64,000 nt of DNA from Winogradskyella sp. (GTDB lineage: Bacteria > Bacteroidota > Bacteroidia > Flavobacteriales > Flavobacteriaceae): the NCBI GenBank assembly GCA_013002225.1, contig JABDKL010000013.1, positions 43,335-107,334 on the forward strand. The letters run 5' to 3'. Shown here one piece after another: positions 43,884 to 54,067 of this stretch. The notes under the pieces were generated by a model, which saw nothing but the letters and a program-made list of their open reading frames with translations, was not told where the DNA came from and did no database searches. The first letter of the stretch is position 1. The number at the start of each line of letters is the position of its first letter. The position numbers and the translations under genes are program-made.

Positions 43884-45386
43884 TTATCTATTTCTCCAGA
43901 AGAAAGGCGTTAATAAAATGAGGACTGTAAACAATTCTAAACGACCAATAAGCATTAAAAAGGAAGCCCACCATTTTCCTAAAGGCGGTAATGCTGCGTA
44001 ATTATTGGCAGGACCAAAATCACCTAATGCCGGACCAACATTTCCTAAACTTGAAGCCGATAAACCTATCGCAGATTCAAAATCAATCTGAAACATTGAA
44101 AACACTAATGCTCCGATAATAAATGACAGCATGTATAAGATAAAAAAGCCCAGTATGTTAAAAACGATGTCTCCTGAAATTGATTTATTATTATACCTCA
44201 CAGGAACAATAGCATTAGGATGTAGTGCGCGCTTAAATTCTAAAAAACCATTTTTGATTAAAATGAGGTGTCTCACAACTTTGACGCCTCCCGAAGTACT
44301 ACCAGCTGAACCACCTAAAAACATTAATCCAAAAAAGAATACCGTTAAAAATGGCGTCCACATTGTATAATCTGCAGTTGCAAATCCAGTGGTTGTTACA
44401 ATGGCTAACACCTGAAACAAGGCATGTCTTATAGCGCTTTCGCCTTCTCCCAACACCATGGGGTGAGCAATTGAAGACTGTGAAATGTCTGCTCTAAAAT
44501 AGATCAAAAGTGCAGCTACTATTGTAAAGACGGCTATAAACTTGAAGTATAGTTTAAATTCTTCGTCCCTTAGCATGTTTACAACCTTTCCCTTAAACAG
44601 ATAATAACTTAGTACAAAATTGGTTCCTGCTAAGAACATAAAAAACATTATGATATACTGTATGGCAGGGTTATCATTCCAATGCGCAACACTCGCATTT
44701 TTTGTAGAAAAACCACCTGTGGACAACGTACTTAATGCGTGGTTAATAGCATCGAAAAAGGACATGCCCGCAATTTGCAGTAATATCGTTTCAGCAATTG
44801 TATAACCTACATAAATAAGCCATAAACGTTTTGCTGTATCCGTAATACGAGGATGTAGCTTATCGCCGCCAGGTCCCGGAGCTTCTGCAGCAAACAACTG
44901 CATACCACCAACCCCAAGTAATGGCAAAATGGCAATGGCAAGTACAATTATACCCATACCTCCAATCCAATGTGTTATACTTCGCCAAAATAAAACCCCT
45001 TCGGGTATAACTTCGATGTCGTTAAGAATACTGGCTCCTGTAGTTGTATAACCGGATATGGTTTCAAAAAACGCATTAGTAAAAGAAGGAATTGCCTCTG
45101 TAACCATATAGGGTAAGGTCCCAGTTAATGACATCACAATCCAACCAAAGGCCACAACAATATACCCCTCGCGTTTATTCATTTCCTTACGATGGTTTCT
45201 TGTACCAGTCATGGCGAATGTACCAATAAGTAAGGTGACTAAGCCCGACAGAAAAAGTTGCAACGTTACACCATCCTTATAGATAAGACTTACCAGCGTT
45301 GCAAGGAGCATAAATCCGCCATTAAACAACAATAGCAATCCAAAAAAATGGAATATAATTTTATAATTAAGCTTCATTCTGGACAT
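43884..45386 (-). CDS. trkH: potassium uptake transporter, TrkH/KtrB family
   Basis: A 500-residue membrane protein with repeated M1-pore-M2 units. Filter-like segments include TISGYTTTGAS, ALSTLSTGGFST and VTTTGFATADY, and GSAGSTSGGVKV is typical of TrkH. It imports K+ together with the NAD-binding regulator TrkA, encoded three bases upstream. Length is normal. Confidence 0.95.
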   Translation of the reverse strand: MSRMKLNYKIIFHFFGLLLLFNGGFMLLATLVSLIYKDGVTLQLFLSGLVTLLIGTFAMTGTRNHRKEMNKREGYIVVAFGWIVMSLTGTLPYMVTEAIPSFTNAFFETISGYTTTGASILNDIEVIPEGVLFWRSITHWIGGMGIIVLAIAILPLLGVGGMQLFAAEAPGPGGDKLHPRITDTAKRLWLIYVGYTIAETILLQIAGMSFFDAINHALSTLSTGGFSTKNASVAHWNDNPAIQYIIMFFMFLAGTNFVLSYYLFKGKVVNMLRDEEFKLYFKFIAVFTIVAALLIYFRADISQSSIAHPMVLGEGESAIRHALFQVLAIVTTTGFATADYTMWTPFLTVFFFGLMFLGGSAGSTSGGVKVVRHLILIKNGFLEFKRALHPNAIVPVRYNNKSISGDIVFNILGFFILYMLSFIIGALVFSMFQIDFESAIGLSASSLGNVGPALGDFGPANNYAALPPLGKWWASFLMLIGRLELFTVLILLTPFFWRNR

Positions 45387-45389
45387 AAG

Positions 45390-46739
45390 CTATGAGAAAA
45401 ATGCTTCCACTTCTGTAATTGACCTTGGCAAACAACAAACAACCACACGGTCCCCTGCTTCTATTTTAAAACTCCCTAAAGGTATTAAACCTATTCCGTT
45501 TCTTATTACGCCTCCAAATATGGCTGACCTCGGAAAATTTAGGTCTTTAATCACCTTATTGGTGATCTTCGAATTTGGTTTTACAACAAACTCTAGTAGT
45601 TCTGCATTCATATTGGTTAATTTGGTCATAGCCACAACCTCACCTTTACGGATGTATCTAAAAATATTATTAGCCGCAAGTAATTTTTTGTTGATGAGTG
45701 TATCTATACCAATAGACTGGGATAACTGATAATAGTCCATATTCTCTACTAAAGCAATGGTTTTTTTGACCCCTTTAGATTTTGCGAGTAAACAAGACAT
45801 AATATTAGTTTCCGAATTCCCAGTTACGGAGATAAAGGCATCCGTGTCTGATATATTTTCCTCTTCTAAAATCTCAACATTACGTCCATCTCCACAAATA
45901 ACCAAGGCGTTTGGTAAATCTTCTGCTAAGTCTTCTGCAACCCCCTTTTTACTTTCTACAATTTTTACATTAAACTTACTGGCGCACAAATCTTTAGCTG
46001 TTTTAAAGCCTATTTTACTTCCCCCAAGAATCATTACGTTTTTAATATCCACTTTTACCTTTCCAGATAAATCAAACAATTCTGCATCACCGCCTTTTGA
46101 GGTCATAAAAACAACCTTATCCCCTTCTTTAAATTGTGTGTCGCCTCTTGGTATTATGGTATATTGTGTCCCATAACGCTGAATAGCAATGGGGATAAAA
46201 TGTAACTCCGGAAAAATTGCCGCGGCCTCTTTAACTGTTTTACCGACAAAGGTTGCTGTTCTGGACAGACGTAAGCCCAGCATCGTTAATGCTCCATCCT
46301 CAAACTCATAAGTATCGTTAAAACCGTACTGATTAAGCAATAGCTCTATTTCGGATGCTGCTAAAGACTCTGGCGAGATTAATTCATCGATACCAAATTG
46401 CGAAAATCCTATCGTTTCTTTTTCATCAATAAATTCAGTATTAGAAATACGAGCTATAGTACGTTGTGCACCAAGTTGCTTGGCCAATACACATGCTGTA
46501 ATGTTAGTCGTTTCAGAGGAGGTGACCGCAATAAAAAGTGCTGCGGTATCTATACGTGCATCTCTTAAAATGGCAATAGATGTAGCATCTCCTTTAATGG
46601 TTCTAATATCTAAATGTTCCCCAGCATACGTAAGACTGTCCTTTTTCGTATCTATAAGGGTGATCTCTTGAGACTCATAAGATAATAATTTTGCCAAATG
46701 AAACCCTACCTCTCCAGCACCTGCGATAATTATTTTCAT
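45390..46739 (-). CDS. trkA: Trk system potassium uptake regulator
   Basis: A 449-residue cytoplasmic protein with two RCK units. The first Rossmann motif is IIAGAGEVGFHLAKLL near residue 3, and a degenerate second one is MILGGSKIGFKTA near residue 230. Each is followed by a TrkA-C domain (residues about 140-220 and 370-449). It gates TrkH in response to NAD(H)/ATP. Operon trkA-trkH; a -33/-7 promoter lies just upstream. Confidence 0.95.
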   Translation of the reverse strand: MKIIIAGAGEVGFHLAKLLSYESQEITLIDTKKDSLTYAGEHLDIRTIKGDATSIAILRDARIDTAALFIAVTSSETTNITACVLAKQLGAQRTIARISNTEFIDEKETIGFSQFGIDELISPESLAASEIELLLNQYGFNDTYEFEDGALTMLGLRLSRTATFVGKTVKEAAAIFPELHFIPIAIQRYGTQYTIIPRGDTQFKEGDKVVFMTSKGGDAELFDLSGKVKVDIKNVMILGGSKIGFKTAKDLCASKFNVKIVESKKGVAEDLAEDLPNALVICGDGRNVEILEEENISDTDAFISVTGNSETNIMSCLLAKSKGVKKTIALVENMDYYQLSQSIGIDTLINKKLLAANNIFRYIRKGEVVAMTKLTNMNAELLEFVVKPNSKITNKVIKDLNFPRSAIFGGVIRNGIGLIPLGSFKIEAGDRVVVCCLPRSITEVEAFFS

Positions 46740-46762
46740 TCTATAGTATTAAAATGGACGTG

Positions 46763-46794
46763 CAAATATACTAAGAAGTTACAAGTGAAACCAA
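46763..46794 (-). promoter_or_regulatory. promoter of the trkAH operon
   Basis: The minus strand carries TTGG (46791-46794), then after about 20 bases TATATTTG (46763-46770), an exact -7 element, 23 bases before the trkA start. Confidence 0.65.
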
Positions 46795-46852
46795 GTTGTC
46801 AGATAATAACTACCTAAAGCATTTAAAGTTATACGGACTTATAAGTAATCCA

Positions 46853-46860
46853 TATATTTG
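46853..46860 (+). promoter_or_regulatory. -7 promoter element of ubiE
   Basis: An exact TATATTTG followed by C lies 14 bases before the ATG at 46875. No clear -33 TTTG is seen. Confidence 0.6.
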
Positions 46861-46874
46861 CAAAAATTTTATTG

Positions 46875-47606
46875 ATGTCCAAAAAAGTAAAACCATATAA
46901 AGATAGTGAAGCAACTAAGAAGGCTCAGGTAACTAAAATGTTTGATACTATCTCAAAAGAATATGATGGTTTAAACCGTGTGATCTCTTTTGGGATAGAC
47001 GTAAAGTGGCGCAAAAAAGTAGTTGAACTCGTAAAACAAAAACAGCCCGAAAACATACTAGATATTGCTACTGGCACTGGTGACTTGGCTATAAATTTAA
47101 CCGAAACTTCGGCAAAAGAAATTATAGGTTTAGACATTAGTGACGGTATGTTAGAGGTCGGTCGTCAAAAAATTTCAGATAAAAAATTAGATAGCGTAAT
47201 TTCAATGGTCATTGGAGATTCTGAAGATCTCCCGTTTGAAGCTAACACCTTCGATGCAATAACAGTTGCTTTTGGCGTTCGAAATTTTGAGAATTTAGAA
47301 AAAGGACTTACTGAAATTCTAAGGGTGCTAAAACCCGATGGCATATTTGTAATTCTTGAAACATCAGTACCCACCAATCCAGTCTTTAAATTAGGGTATA
47401 ATGCCTATTCAAAATTTATGTTACCAGCTATTGGCAAGTTATTTTCCAGAGATCGTGTAGCTTACAAATACTTAAGCGAGTCTGCATCCGTTTTTCCATA
47501 TGGAGAACAGCTAAACAATATTTTAAGAAAAATTGGGTTTATTAATGTCGAACACAAGCCACAAACTATGGGAGTGGCAACTATTTATACTGCATCAAAA
47601 GCATAA
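46875..47606 (+). CDS. ubiE: demethylmenaquinone methyltransferase
   Basis: A 243-residue SAM enzyme that makes menaquinone from demethylmenaquinone. [21 protein letters not shown] at the N-terminus (residues about 20-40), motif [13 protein letters not shown] and [14 protein letters not shown] are diagnostic. Menaquinone is the expected electron acceptor of Na+-NQR in this organism. The ATG at 46875 is chosen over TTG 46872. porT follows two bases after the stop, as is usual in Flavobacteria. Confidence 0.95.
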   Translation: MSKKVKPYKDSEATKKAQVTKMFDTISKEYDGLNRVISFGIDVKWRKKVVELVKQKQPENILDIATGTGDLAINLTETSAKEIIGLDISDGMLEVGRQKISDKKLDSVISMVIGDSEDLPFEANTFDAITVAFGVRNFENLEKGLTEILRVLKPDGIFVILETSVPTNPVFKLGYNAYSKFMLPAIGKLFSRDRVAYKYLSESASVFPYGEQLNNILRKIGFINVEHKPQTMGVATIYTASKA

Positions 47607-47607
47607 T

Positions 47608-48324
47608 ATGAAGCGAATCGTAATTATTTTAGCATTTATTTTTGCATCTCAAAATATATCAGCCCAGTTATTTACAAAGGAAAAGGTCGCCAATAACCCT
47701 GACTTTATTGATCAGAAATTTTTGTCCTGGGGTTATTTTTTAGGCTTTAATCAATATGATTTTAAATTCGAATACAATGAAGATCTAGACGATATTTTAG
47801 TCGATGATTCATTTGGGTTTCACCTTGGATTAATTGGTGATATGCGCATCAATAATTTTATGAATTTGCGTTTTGAACCTGGTGTATTTTTTACAACCAG
47901 AAACCTACGTTATGATGAAAGTTATTTTGGAGCAACAGAGTTTAGCGATGCAGATCTGCTACGTGAAGTAAAATCTACTTATATACACCTACCGCTTTTA
48001 CTTAAATTTTCTACCAAACGCATCAATAATTTTAAACCATTTGTTCTTGGAGGGGTTTCTACAGCATTAAACTTATCCAGTAATGAAAATAACCCTGATG
48101 ATAATAGCTCAGGCCAGTTTAGAATGAGAAAAAACACATTTTTCTATGAGATTGGTTTTGGTGTAGACTTCTATTTAATGTGGTTTAAATTTACGCCATC
48201 GATAAGAGGTATATTTTCCTTTAATGATGAACTGGTAAGAGATGAAGATCCTAATAGCCCCTGGACAGGTAATATTGCAGATATGCAAACACGTGGTGTG
48301 TTTATTAATTTCACCTTTCAATAA
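47608..48324 (+). CDS. porT: PorT family outer-membrane protein of type IX secretion
   Basis: A 238-residue beta-barrel protein with a signal peptide (MKRIVIILAFIFASQNISAQ). Alternating aromatic strands such as FLGFNQYDFKFEY and NLRFEPGVFFTTRNL and a final GVFINFTFQ with terminal aromatic are typical. It matches PorT/SprT, needed for type IX secretion and gliding. The position directly after ubiE is also typical. A longer frame from 47533 is rejected, because it would overlap ubiE and put the signal peptide inside. It overlaps the convergent methyltransferase gene by 14 bases. Confidence 0.92.
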   Translation: MKRIVIILAFIFASQNISAQLFTKEKVANNPDFIDQKFLSWGYFLGFNQYDFKFEYNEDLDDILVDDSFGFHLGLIGDMRINNFMNLRFEPGVFFTTRNLRYDESYFGATEFSDADLLREVKSTYIHLPLLLKFSTKRINNFKPFVLGGVSTALNLSSNENNPDDNSSGQFRMRKNTFFYEIGFGVDFYLMWFKFTPSIRGIFSFNDELVRDEDPNSPWTGNIADMQTRGVFINFTFQ

Positions 48325-49045
48325 CGCGTCTTCTAAACTCGCTTAATACTATTGCTGTTGCGTTTGCTACATTTAAACTCTCTGTACTTGAGCTATCGCC
48401 AAACCTTGGTATGGCCAATTTTTGAGTAACGTAACCTTCAATAGTTGTTGAAATACCGTTAGCCTCATTTCCTAAAACAATAATACCTTCTTTAGGTAAT
48501 TGAGTCGTATAGATATTTTCCCCATTCATATATGTGCCATAAATCGGAATGGACAATGCCTTTAAATAGGGCTCTAAATCCATATAATTTATTTGGACAC
48601 GTGTTAAAGAACCCATGGTAGCCTGTACCACTTTTTGGTTATAGCAATCTACAGTTTTACTACTGCACACAAGCTGTTTAACACCATACCAGTCACATAG
48701 CCTTATTATTGTCCCTAAATTGCCTGGGTCTCTCACCTCATCTAATGCTACGATTAAGCCGTGTTGACTTACTACGCCAGGTTCAGGAATTTTGAATATG
48801 GCTAGAGCGGTGTTTGGATTTTTTAAAGCACTGATCTTTTGTAATTCCAATTCTGAAATTTCAATAATCTTACGTTCGTTGGTTTCAAAAATCATTTCTG
48901 TGGTATATAATGAATCCAATTCATAATTGGACTTTAGAAACTCATTAATCCCTTTAATACCCTCTACTGTAAACAAACTTAATTGCTGTCGGTATTTTTT
49001 TTGGCCTAAACTTTTAATTAACTTTATTTGATTCTTTGATAACAT
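48311..49045 (-). CDS. TrmH/SpoU-family RNA methyltransferase
   Basis: A 244-residue SPOUT-class protein that probably 2'-O-methylates rRNA or tRNA. All three knot motifs are visible: RDPGNLGTIIRLCDW, IIVLGNEANGIS and STESLNVANATAIVL. The N-terminal substrate-binding part (VEGIKGINEFL) is the SpoU substrate-binding domain. The exact RNA target is not clear. It is divergent from the outer-membrane protein gene at 49146. Confidence 0.92.
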   Translation of the reverse strand: MLSKNQIKLIKSLGQKKYRQQLSLFTVEGIKGINEFLKSNYELDSLYTTEMIFETNERKIIEISELELQKISALKNPNTALAIFKIPEPGVVSQHGLIVALDEVRDPGNLGTIIRLCDWYGVKQLVCSSKTVDCYNQKVVQATMGSLTRVQINYMDLEPYLKALSIPIYGTYMNGENIYTTQLPKEGIIVLGNEANGISTTIEGYVTQKLAIPRFGDSSSTESLNVANATAIVLSEFRRRVIER

Positions 49046-49145
49046 TAAAATGTCTTTACATTTGTTAGGTAAAAATACAAAGTAAACCTTTTTTTAGACT
49101 AATATTTGTATCGCTTACACATTATAAAATTAAACGGTAAAACTA

Positions 49146-51740
49146 TTGAACCTGCACACACGCAATTTATATTCTAATACAAACCGAGGCCAGCTTTGTA
49201 AAAGCATTATTTGCCTTGTGTTTTTAGCAGTTTTAACTTCCTGTAATGTGGTAAAACGTGTAAAAAAGGGAGACCATTTAATTACAGAAAACACCATTCT
49301 TGTAGATGGTAAAAAGACCAGTGAAGAGCGCATCAACAATATCATTATTCAGAAAACAAATTTAGGGATGAATGGCTTATTGGGCCTCCCAATTCCGCTG
49401 AGATTACATATCTACAATCTGGCGCGTCCAAACATAGACTCCATTATCAGAGCCAACATACTCAGTGACTCGCTTGAGGTAAAACGAAAGGTTGCCTTGC
49501 TATCAAAAAAGCAGTTCGATAAATGGCTCGAGTCTAAAAGAGACTTTAATAGCTGGTTGAAACGTACAGGTGAAGCACCAACAATACTTAACGAAAATAA
49601 AACCGAAAAAACGGCCAACAATTTACGGAAATACTACTTTAGCAAAGGCTGGTTTAACAATGAGGTGAATTACGAGATAGAAAGGGACAGTAATAAACGT
49701 GCACAGGTCACCTATAAAGTAACTACAAATAACCCTTATCTATTAGACTCCATAACACCTATTATAAGTAGCCCTGCTATCGATTCATTATATTCCAATT
49801 TCAGCAAATCGTCTTATCTTATAGAAGGCGAGCAATACGATGAAGAAAATTTTGAAAATGAAAGAGCGCGAATCAATACCTACCTTCGTAACAAGGGATT
49901 CTATTATTTTGGTAAGGACAACATTAGATTTGTTACAGATACCATTGGTACCAACTATAAAATAAATACGGATCTTATAATCAGTGACAGAAGTATCCGC
50001 ACAGATGATTCTACACGAGTAGAGCCATTTAAGGTCTACAAGATCAAAGCGGTTAACATATTCACCGACGATAATTTTGAGAACCGCTTTAAAGCCATTT
50101 CAGATACCACTACTTATAAAGATTACAAGTTCTACAGTAAAAATGGATTACGGTTTAGACCCAAGGCTATTGCTGATGCCATATTTATAAATAAGGGTGA
50201 TTTATATAGCGATCTGGCAAGAAGCAGAACGTCACGCTACCTTAACGATCTACAGATGTTCAGATATCCAAATATTAGCTATTTAGAAAATGAAGCAGAC
50301 TCATCTCTTATAGCAAATATTTATCTCGAACCTAAAAAGAAATATCAGTTTGCCTTGGATTTCGATATTACGCAAAGTAATATCCAGACCATCGGGTTTT
50401 CTGTAAGTCCCGGACTAAAAATTAGAAACATTTTTAGAGGAGCAGAAACTCTAGATATTAGCGGGATAGCGGCGGTTGGCGCATCAAAAGACAAAAATGA
50501 AGACGTGACTTCCTTTTTTGACATTAACGAATTTGGTGGTAGTATAAGGTTAACGATTCCACGTTTATTTACGCCCTTTAATACCGATAAGCTTATTCCT
50601 AAATATATGTCTCCCAGTACGGCGATTAGCTTATCAGCAACTGGTCAACAAAATATTGGTTTAGATAAACAAACCTTGTCGGGTATTGTAAGCTATAACT
50701 GGTTACCTACAACTACAGTATCAAATAATTTAGAGCTATTTAATGTTCAGTTTGTTAAGAACTTAAATACCAACAATTATTTTGGTGTCTATTCCAATTC
50801 CTTTAGTAGTTTAAATACCATCGCGAGAGACATTGGCTATATCAATAGCAACGAAACGCTTCAAGAAAATACTTCTAATCCGTTTGCCCCAGCAGATATG
50901 TTTATTGCAGATGTATTAAACGGTGCAACCAACTTATCTCCAAATGATGAAGAATTTATAACTGTAAAAAACATTGACGAGCGTAAACAGCGATTAACAG
51001 AAAATAACCTGATTTTCTCCTCAAGTTTTGATTACAAAAAAGATAAGCGACAAAACATTTTTGATAACGATTTCTCTATTTTTAAATGGCGTATTGAAAT
51101 CGCTGGTAATTTACTATCCAGCATTTCAAGATTATCAGGTGCTACTAAAAATGAAAATAATAGTTATGAGGTATTTGGTGTGGCTTTTTCGCAATATTTA
51201 AAAACAGAGGTCGATTATATTAAGTACTTCGATTTAGGACGAAACAATATTCTTGCTTTTAGAAGCTACGCAGGTATTGCAATTCCTTATGGCAATTCTA
51301 ACAGTATACCGTTTGCAGAAAGTTTTTTTGCTGGTGGACCAAACGACAATCGTGCGTGGACAGCATATAACCTTGGGCCTGGAAGTTCTAAAAGCACTAA
51401 TGAGTTTAACGAAGCTAACTTTAAAATTCATCTTAGTGCAGAACAGCGCTTTATTTTATTTGGAAATTTTAGAGGGGCTCTTTTTGTAGATGCGGGGAAT
51501 ATTTGGAATGTCTTAGATAATGTAGAAGATGATGCCGCTACATTTTCGGGGATCAGTTCACTTAAAGATATTGCTATTGGCTCTGGATTTGGTATTCGTT
51601 ACGATTTCGACTTTTTTGTTTTACGATTCGATATTGGCTTTAAAACCTATGACCCTTCACAAGATATTGACAACCGTTGGTTTTACGATTACAACTTCAG
51701 AAACGCAGTTTACAACATAGGTATTAACTATCCATTTTAG
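49146..51740 (+). CDS. BamA/TamA-family outer-membrane assembly protein
   Basis: An 864-residue protein with a lipoprotein-type signal (CLVFLAVLTSC, Cys about residue 33), several POTRA-like domains (about residues 50-400) and a C-terminal Omp85 barrel ending IGINYPF. FFAGGPNDNRAWTAYNLGPG is the Omp85 loop-6 region with the RAW in place of the usual RGY/F motif. The start is TTG, since an in-frame stop (49131-49133) leaves no room upstream. It probably inserts or exports a subset of outer-membrane proteins. The usual position after ubiE-porT-trmH supports this. Confidence 0.88.
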   Translation: MNLHTRNLYSNTNRGQLCKSIICLVFLAVLTSCNVVKRVKKGDHLITENTILVDGKKTSEERINNIIIQKTNLGMNGLLGLPIPLRLHIYNLARPNIDSIIRANILSDSLEVKRKVALLSKKQFDKWLESKRDFNSWLKRTGEAPTILNENKTEKTANNLRKYYFSKGWFNNEVNYEIERDSNKRAQVTYKVTTNNPYLLDSITPIISSPAIDSLYSNFSKSSYLIEGEQYDEENFENERARINTYLRNKGFYYFGKDNIRFVTDTIGTNYKINTDLIISDRSIRTDDSTRVEPFKVYKIKAVNIFTDDNFENRFKAISDTTTYKDYKFYSKNGLRFRPKAIADAIFINKGDLYSDLARSRTSRYLNDLQMFRYPNISYLENEADSSLIANIYLEPKKKYQFALDFDITQSNIQTIGFSVSPGLKIRNIFRGAETLDISGIAAVGASKDKNEDVTSFFDINEFGGSIRLTIPRLFTPFNTDKLIPKYMSPSTAISLSATGQQNIGLDKQTLSGIVSYNWLPTTTVSNNLELFNVQFVKNLNTNNYFGVYSNSFSSLNTIARDIGYINSNETLQENTSNPFAPADMFIADVLNGATNLSPNDEEFITVKNIDERKQRLTENNLIFSSSFDYKKDKRQNIFDNDFSIFKWRIEIAGNLLSSISRLSGATKNENNSYEVFGVAFSQYLKTEVDYIKYFDLGRNNILAFRSYAGIAIPYGNSNSIPFAESFFAGGPNDNRAWTAYNLGPGSSKSTNEFNEANFKIHLSAEQRFILFGNFRGALFVDAGNIWNVLDNVEDDAATFSGISSLKDIAIGSGFGIRYDFDFFVLRFDIGFKTYDPSQDIDNRWFYDYNFRNAVYNIGINYPF

Positions 51741-51807
51741 ATTACTTTACGATAACGATTTCGAAATTTTAGGCCTCACCTAAGCCAGTAAATACTCAAA
51801 TTTTACG

Positions 51808-51815
51808 TACTTTTG
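51808..51815 (+). promoter_or_regulatory. -7 promoter element of fbaA
   Basis: An exact TACTTTTG lies 25 bases before the ATG. No clear -33 partner is seen. Confidence 0.5.
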
Positions 51816-51840
51816 ATATCTAATTTCAACCTAAAAAACT

Positions 51841-52908
51841 ATGAGTCACAATATTAAACCAGGAGTTGCTACAGGCAGAGAAGTACAGGATATTTTTAAA
51901 CTCGCAAAGGCCAAAGGATTTGCATTACCAGCGGTAAACGTTATTGGATCTAACAGCATAAATGGTGTTTTAGAAACTGCTAAAGCATTAAATGCACCAG
52001 TAATTATTCAGTTTTCTAATGGAGGTGCACAATTTAATGCCGGTAAAGGGTTAAGTAACGAAGATCAGAAAGCGGCCATTGCAGGTTCAATAGCCGGTGC
52101 TAAGCATGTGCACCAAATGGCAGAAGCTTATGGTGTTCCCGTAATTTTACATACAGATCATTGTGCTAAAAAACTATTACCCTGGATTGATGGCTTATTA
52201 GATGCTAGCGAAGCCCATTTTAAAGACACAGGTAAACCACTTTACAGCTCGCATATGATCGACTTATCCGAAGAGCCTATTGAGGAGAATATCGAAATCT
52301 GTAAATCCTATTTAGAACGTATGTCTAAAATGGGTATGACGTTAGAAATTGAGCTTGGTATAACAGGTGGTGAGGAAGATGGTGTGGATAACACAGATGT
52401 AGATGATTCTAAATTGTACACGCAACCAGAAGAAGTTGCCTATGCCTATGAAGAATTAAGTAAAATTAGTGACCAGTTTACAATAGCCGCTGCTTTTGGT
52501 AACGTCCATGGCGTATACAAACCTGGAAATGTAAAATTAACGCCTAAAATTTTAAAGAACTCACAAGATTATGTGTCCGAAAAATTTGGAGTTGGACACA
52601 ATCACATCGATTTCGTATTTCATGGTGGATCAGGATCTACTGTGGAAGAAATCAGAGAAGGCATAAGCTATGGTGTTATTAAAATGAACATAGATACCGA
52701 TATGCAATGGGCATTTTTAAGTGGTGTAAGAGACTATATCGAAGATAAAAGTGATTATTTGCAAACACAAATAGGAAATCCAGATGGTGACGAAGTCCCT
52801 AACAAAAAATATTACGATCCACGGGTGTGGTTACGTAAAGGTGAAGCGGCGTTTGTAGAACGACTTAAGAAAGCCTTCGAAGATTTAAATAATGTAGATA
52901 CTTTGTAA
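51841..52908 (+). CDS. fbaA: fructose-bisphosphate aldolase, class II
   Basis: A 355-residue zinc-dependent aldolase. HTDHCAKKLLPWIDG carries the catalytic Asp and a zinc His, and GEEDGVDNTDV, VHGVYKPG and FVFHGGSGSTVEEI complete the type A signature. It cleaves fructose 1,6-bisphosphate in glycolysis and joins trioses in gluconeogenesis. Length is normal for the E. coli-like class IIA. It has a single gene context with its own -7 element. Confidence 0.97.
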   Translation: MSHNIKPGVATGREVQDIFKLAKAKGFALPAVNVIGSNSINGVLETAKALNAPVIIQFSNGGAQFNAGKGLSNEDQKAAIAGSIAGAKHVHQMAEAYGVPVILHTDHCAKKLLPWIDGLLDASEAHFKDTGKPLYSSHMIDLSEEPIEENIEICKSYLERMSKMGMTLEIELGITGGEEDGVDNTDVDDSKLYTQPEEVAYAYEELSKISDQFTIAAAFGNVHGVYKPGNVKLTPKILKNSQDYVSEKFGVGHNHIDFVFHGGSGSTVEEIREGISYGVIKMNIDTDMQWAFLSGVRDYIEDKSDYLQTQIGNPDGDEVPNKKYYDPRVWLRKGEAAFVERLKKAFEDLNNVDTL

Positions 52909-52927
52909 AAGTGTTTGAGCTATTTTT

Positions 52928-52970
52928 AAATATCCATTACAACTCAAAATCAAGGGTTTAATGGATATTT
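52928..52970 (+). terminator. probable terminator of fbaA
   Basis: A 12-bp AT-rich stem AAATATCCATTA/TAATGGATATTT with a 19-base loop, followed by ATTTGTTT. The T run is weak. Confidence 0.55.
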
Positions 52971-53128
52971 ATTTGTTTACAAAGTTTAATTGTAAAGATA
53001 CAGGCACTAATATTTGAGTTATATTTAATAAAAATAGTAATTTTGTACCCTTTGCAATTGCAAATATTAACTAACTAAACGTACCGATTTAAGACGTACT
53101 AATCTAAAATCGTAAATCATAATTCTAT

Positions 53129-53995
53129 ATGGCTTGGTTTAAGAGAAAAGAAAAAGGTATACATACCTCAACAGAGGAAAAGAAAGACACTCCTAAAGGA
53201 CTTTGGTATAAATCTCCTACTGGTAAAATAATTGACACTAAGGAATTAGAACAAAACTTCTACGTGAGCCCTGAAGATGGTTATCACGTGAGAATTGGCA
53301 GTAAAGAATACTTTGAGATTTTATTTGATGATAATAAATTCACAGAATTAGATGCTAATTTGTCTTCAAAAGACCCTTTAAAATTTATAGATACCAAAAA
53401 ATACCCAGATCGTCTTAAAGCGGCGCAATCTAAGACTAATCTTAAGGACGCTGTTCGTACAGCGGTAGGTAAATGCAATGGGCAGGATTTGGTAATTGCC
53501 TGTATGGACTTTAGTTTTATTGGAGGCTCAATGGGAAGTGTTGTCGGTGAAAAAATCGCCAGAGCTGCAGATTATGCCCTTAAAAAGAAAACACCTTTTA
53601 TGATTATCAGTAAGTCTGGTGGCGCCCGTATGATGGAAGCTGCATTATCCCTAATGCAACTTGCAAAAACATCTGCAAAGCTGGCGCAACTTGCCGAGGC
53701 TAAGATTCCATATATTTCGTTGTGTACCGATCCTACAACAGGAGGAACTACGGCATCATTTGCGATGTTGGGTGATATTAATATATCAGAACCTGGAGCA
53801 CTTATTGGCTTTGCAGGTCCAAGAGTGGTACGTGACACGACCGGTCAGGAATTACCGGAAGGTTTCCAAACATCAGAATTTTTATTAGAACATGGGTTCC
53901 TGGATTTTATTACGCATCGAAAAGATCTAAAGCGAAAAGTGACGCTTTACATTGATCTGATCAAAAATCAACCCTTACGAGTTAAAACCAAATAA
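53129..53995 (+). CDS. accD: acetyl-CoA carboxylase, carboxyltransferase subunit beta
   Basis: A 288-residue subunit of the first enzyme of fatty acid synthesis; with AccA it moves CO2 from biotin to acetyl-CoA. The crotonase-fold core is intact ([49 protein letters not shown]). The N-terminal zinc ribbon is not: where the family usually has two CxxC pairs, this protein has S29-P-T-G32 and S47-P-E-D50. The surrounding fold ([20 protein letters not shown]) is otherwise conserved. No accA gene is in the window. Confidence 0.95.
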   Translation: MAWFKRKEKGIHTSTEEKKDTPKGLWYKSPTGKIIDTKELEQNFYVSPEDGYHVRIGSKEYFEILFDDNKFTELDANLSSKDPLKFIDTKKYPDRLKAAQSKTNLKDAVRTAVGKCNGQDLVIACMDFSFIGGSMGSVVGEKIARAADYALKKKTPFMIISKSGGARMMEAALSLMQLAKTSAKLAQLAEAKIPYISLCTDPTTGGTTASFAMLGDINISEPGALIGFAGPRVVRDTTGQELPEGFQTSEFLLEHGFLDFITHRKDLKRKVTLYIDLIKNQPLRVKTK

Positions 53996-53998
53996 ATT

Positions 53999-54023
53999 AA
54001 AGAGATGAATTTTTCATCTCTTT
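53999..54023 (+). terminator. intrinsic terminator of accD
   Basis: An 11-bp stem AAAGAGATGAA/TTCATCTCTTT with a 3-base loop runs into six T. Confidence 0.85.
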
Positions 54024-54067
54024 TTTATTTTATCTTTATAAGGTTAACGCTATAATTACCTATTGCC

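Noticed and set aside
47533-47607. Longer start for porT inside ubiE
   Set aside because: It would place the signal peptide inside the protein and overlap ubiE by 74 bases; ATG 47608 fits a signal peptide.
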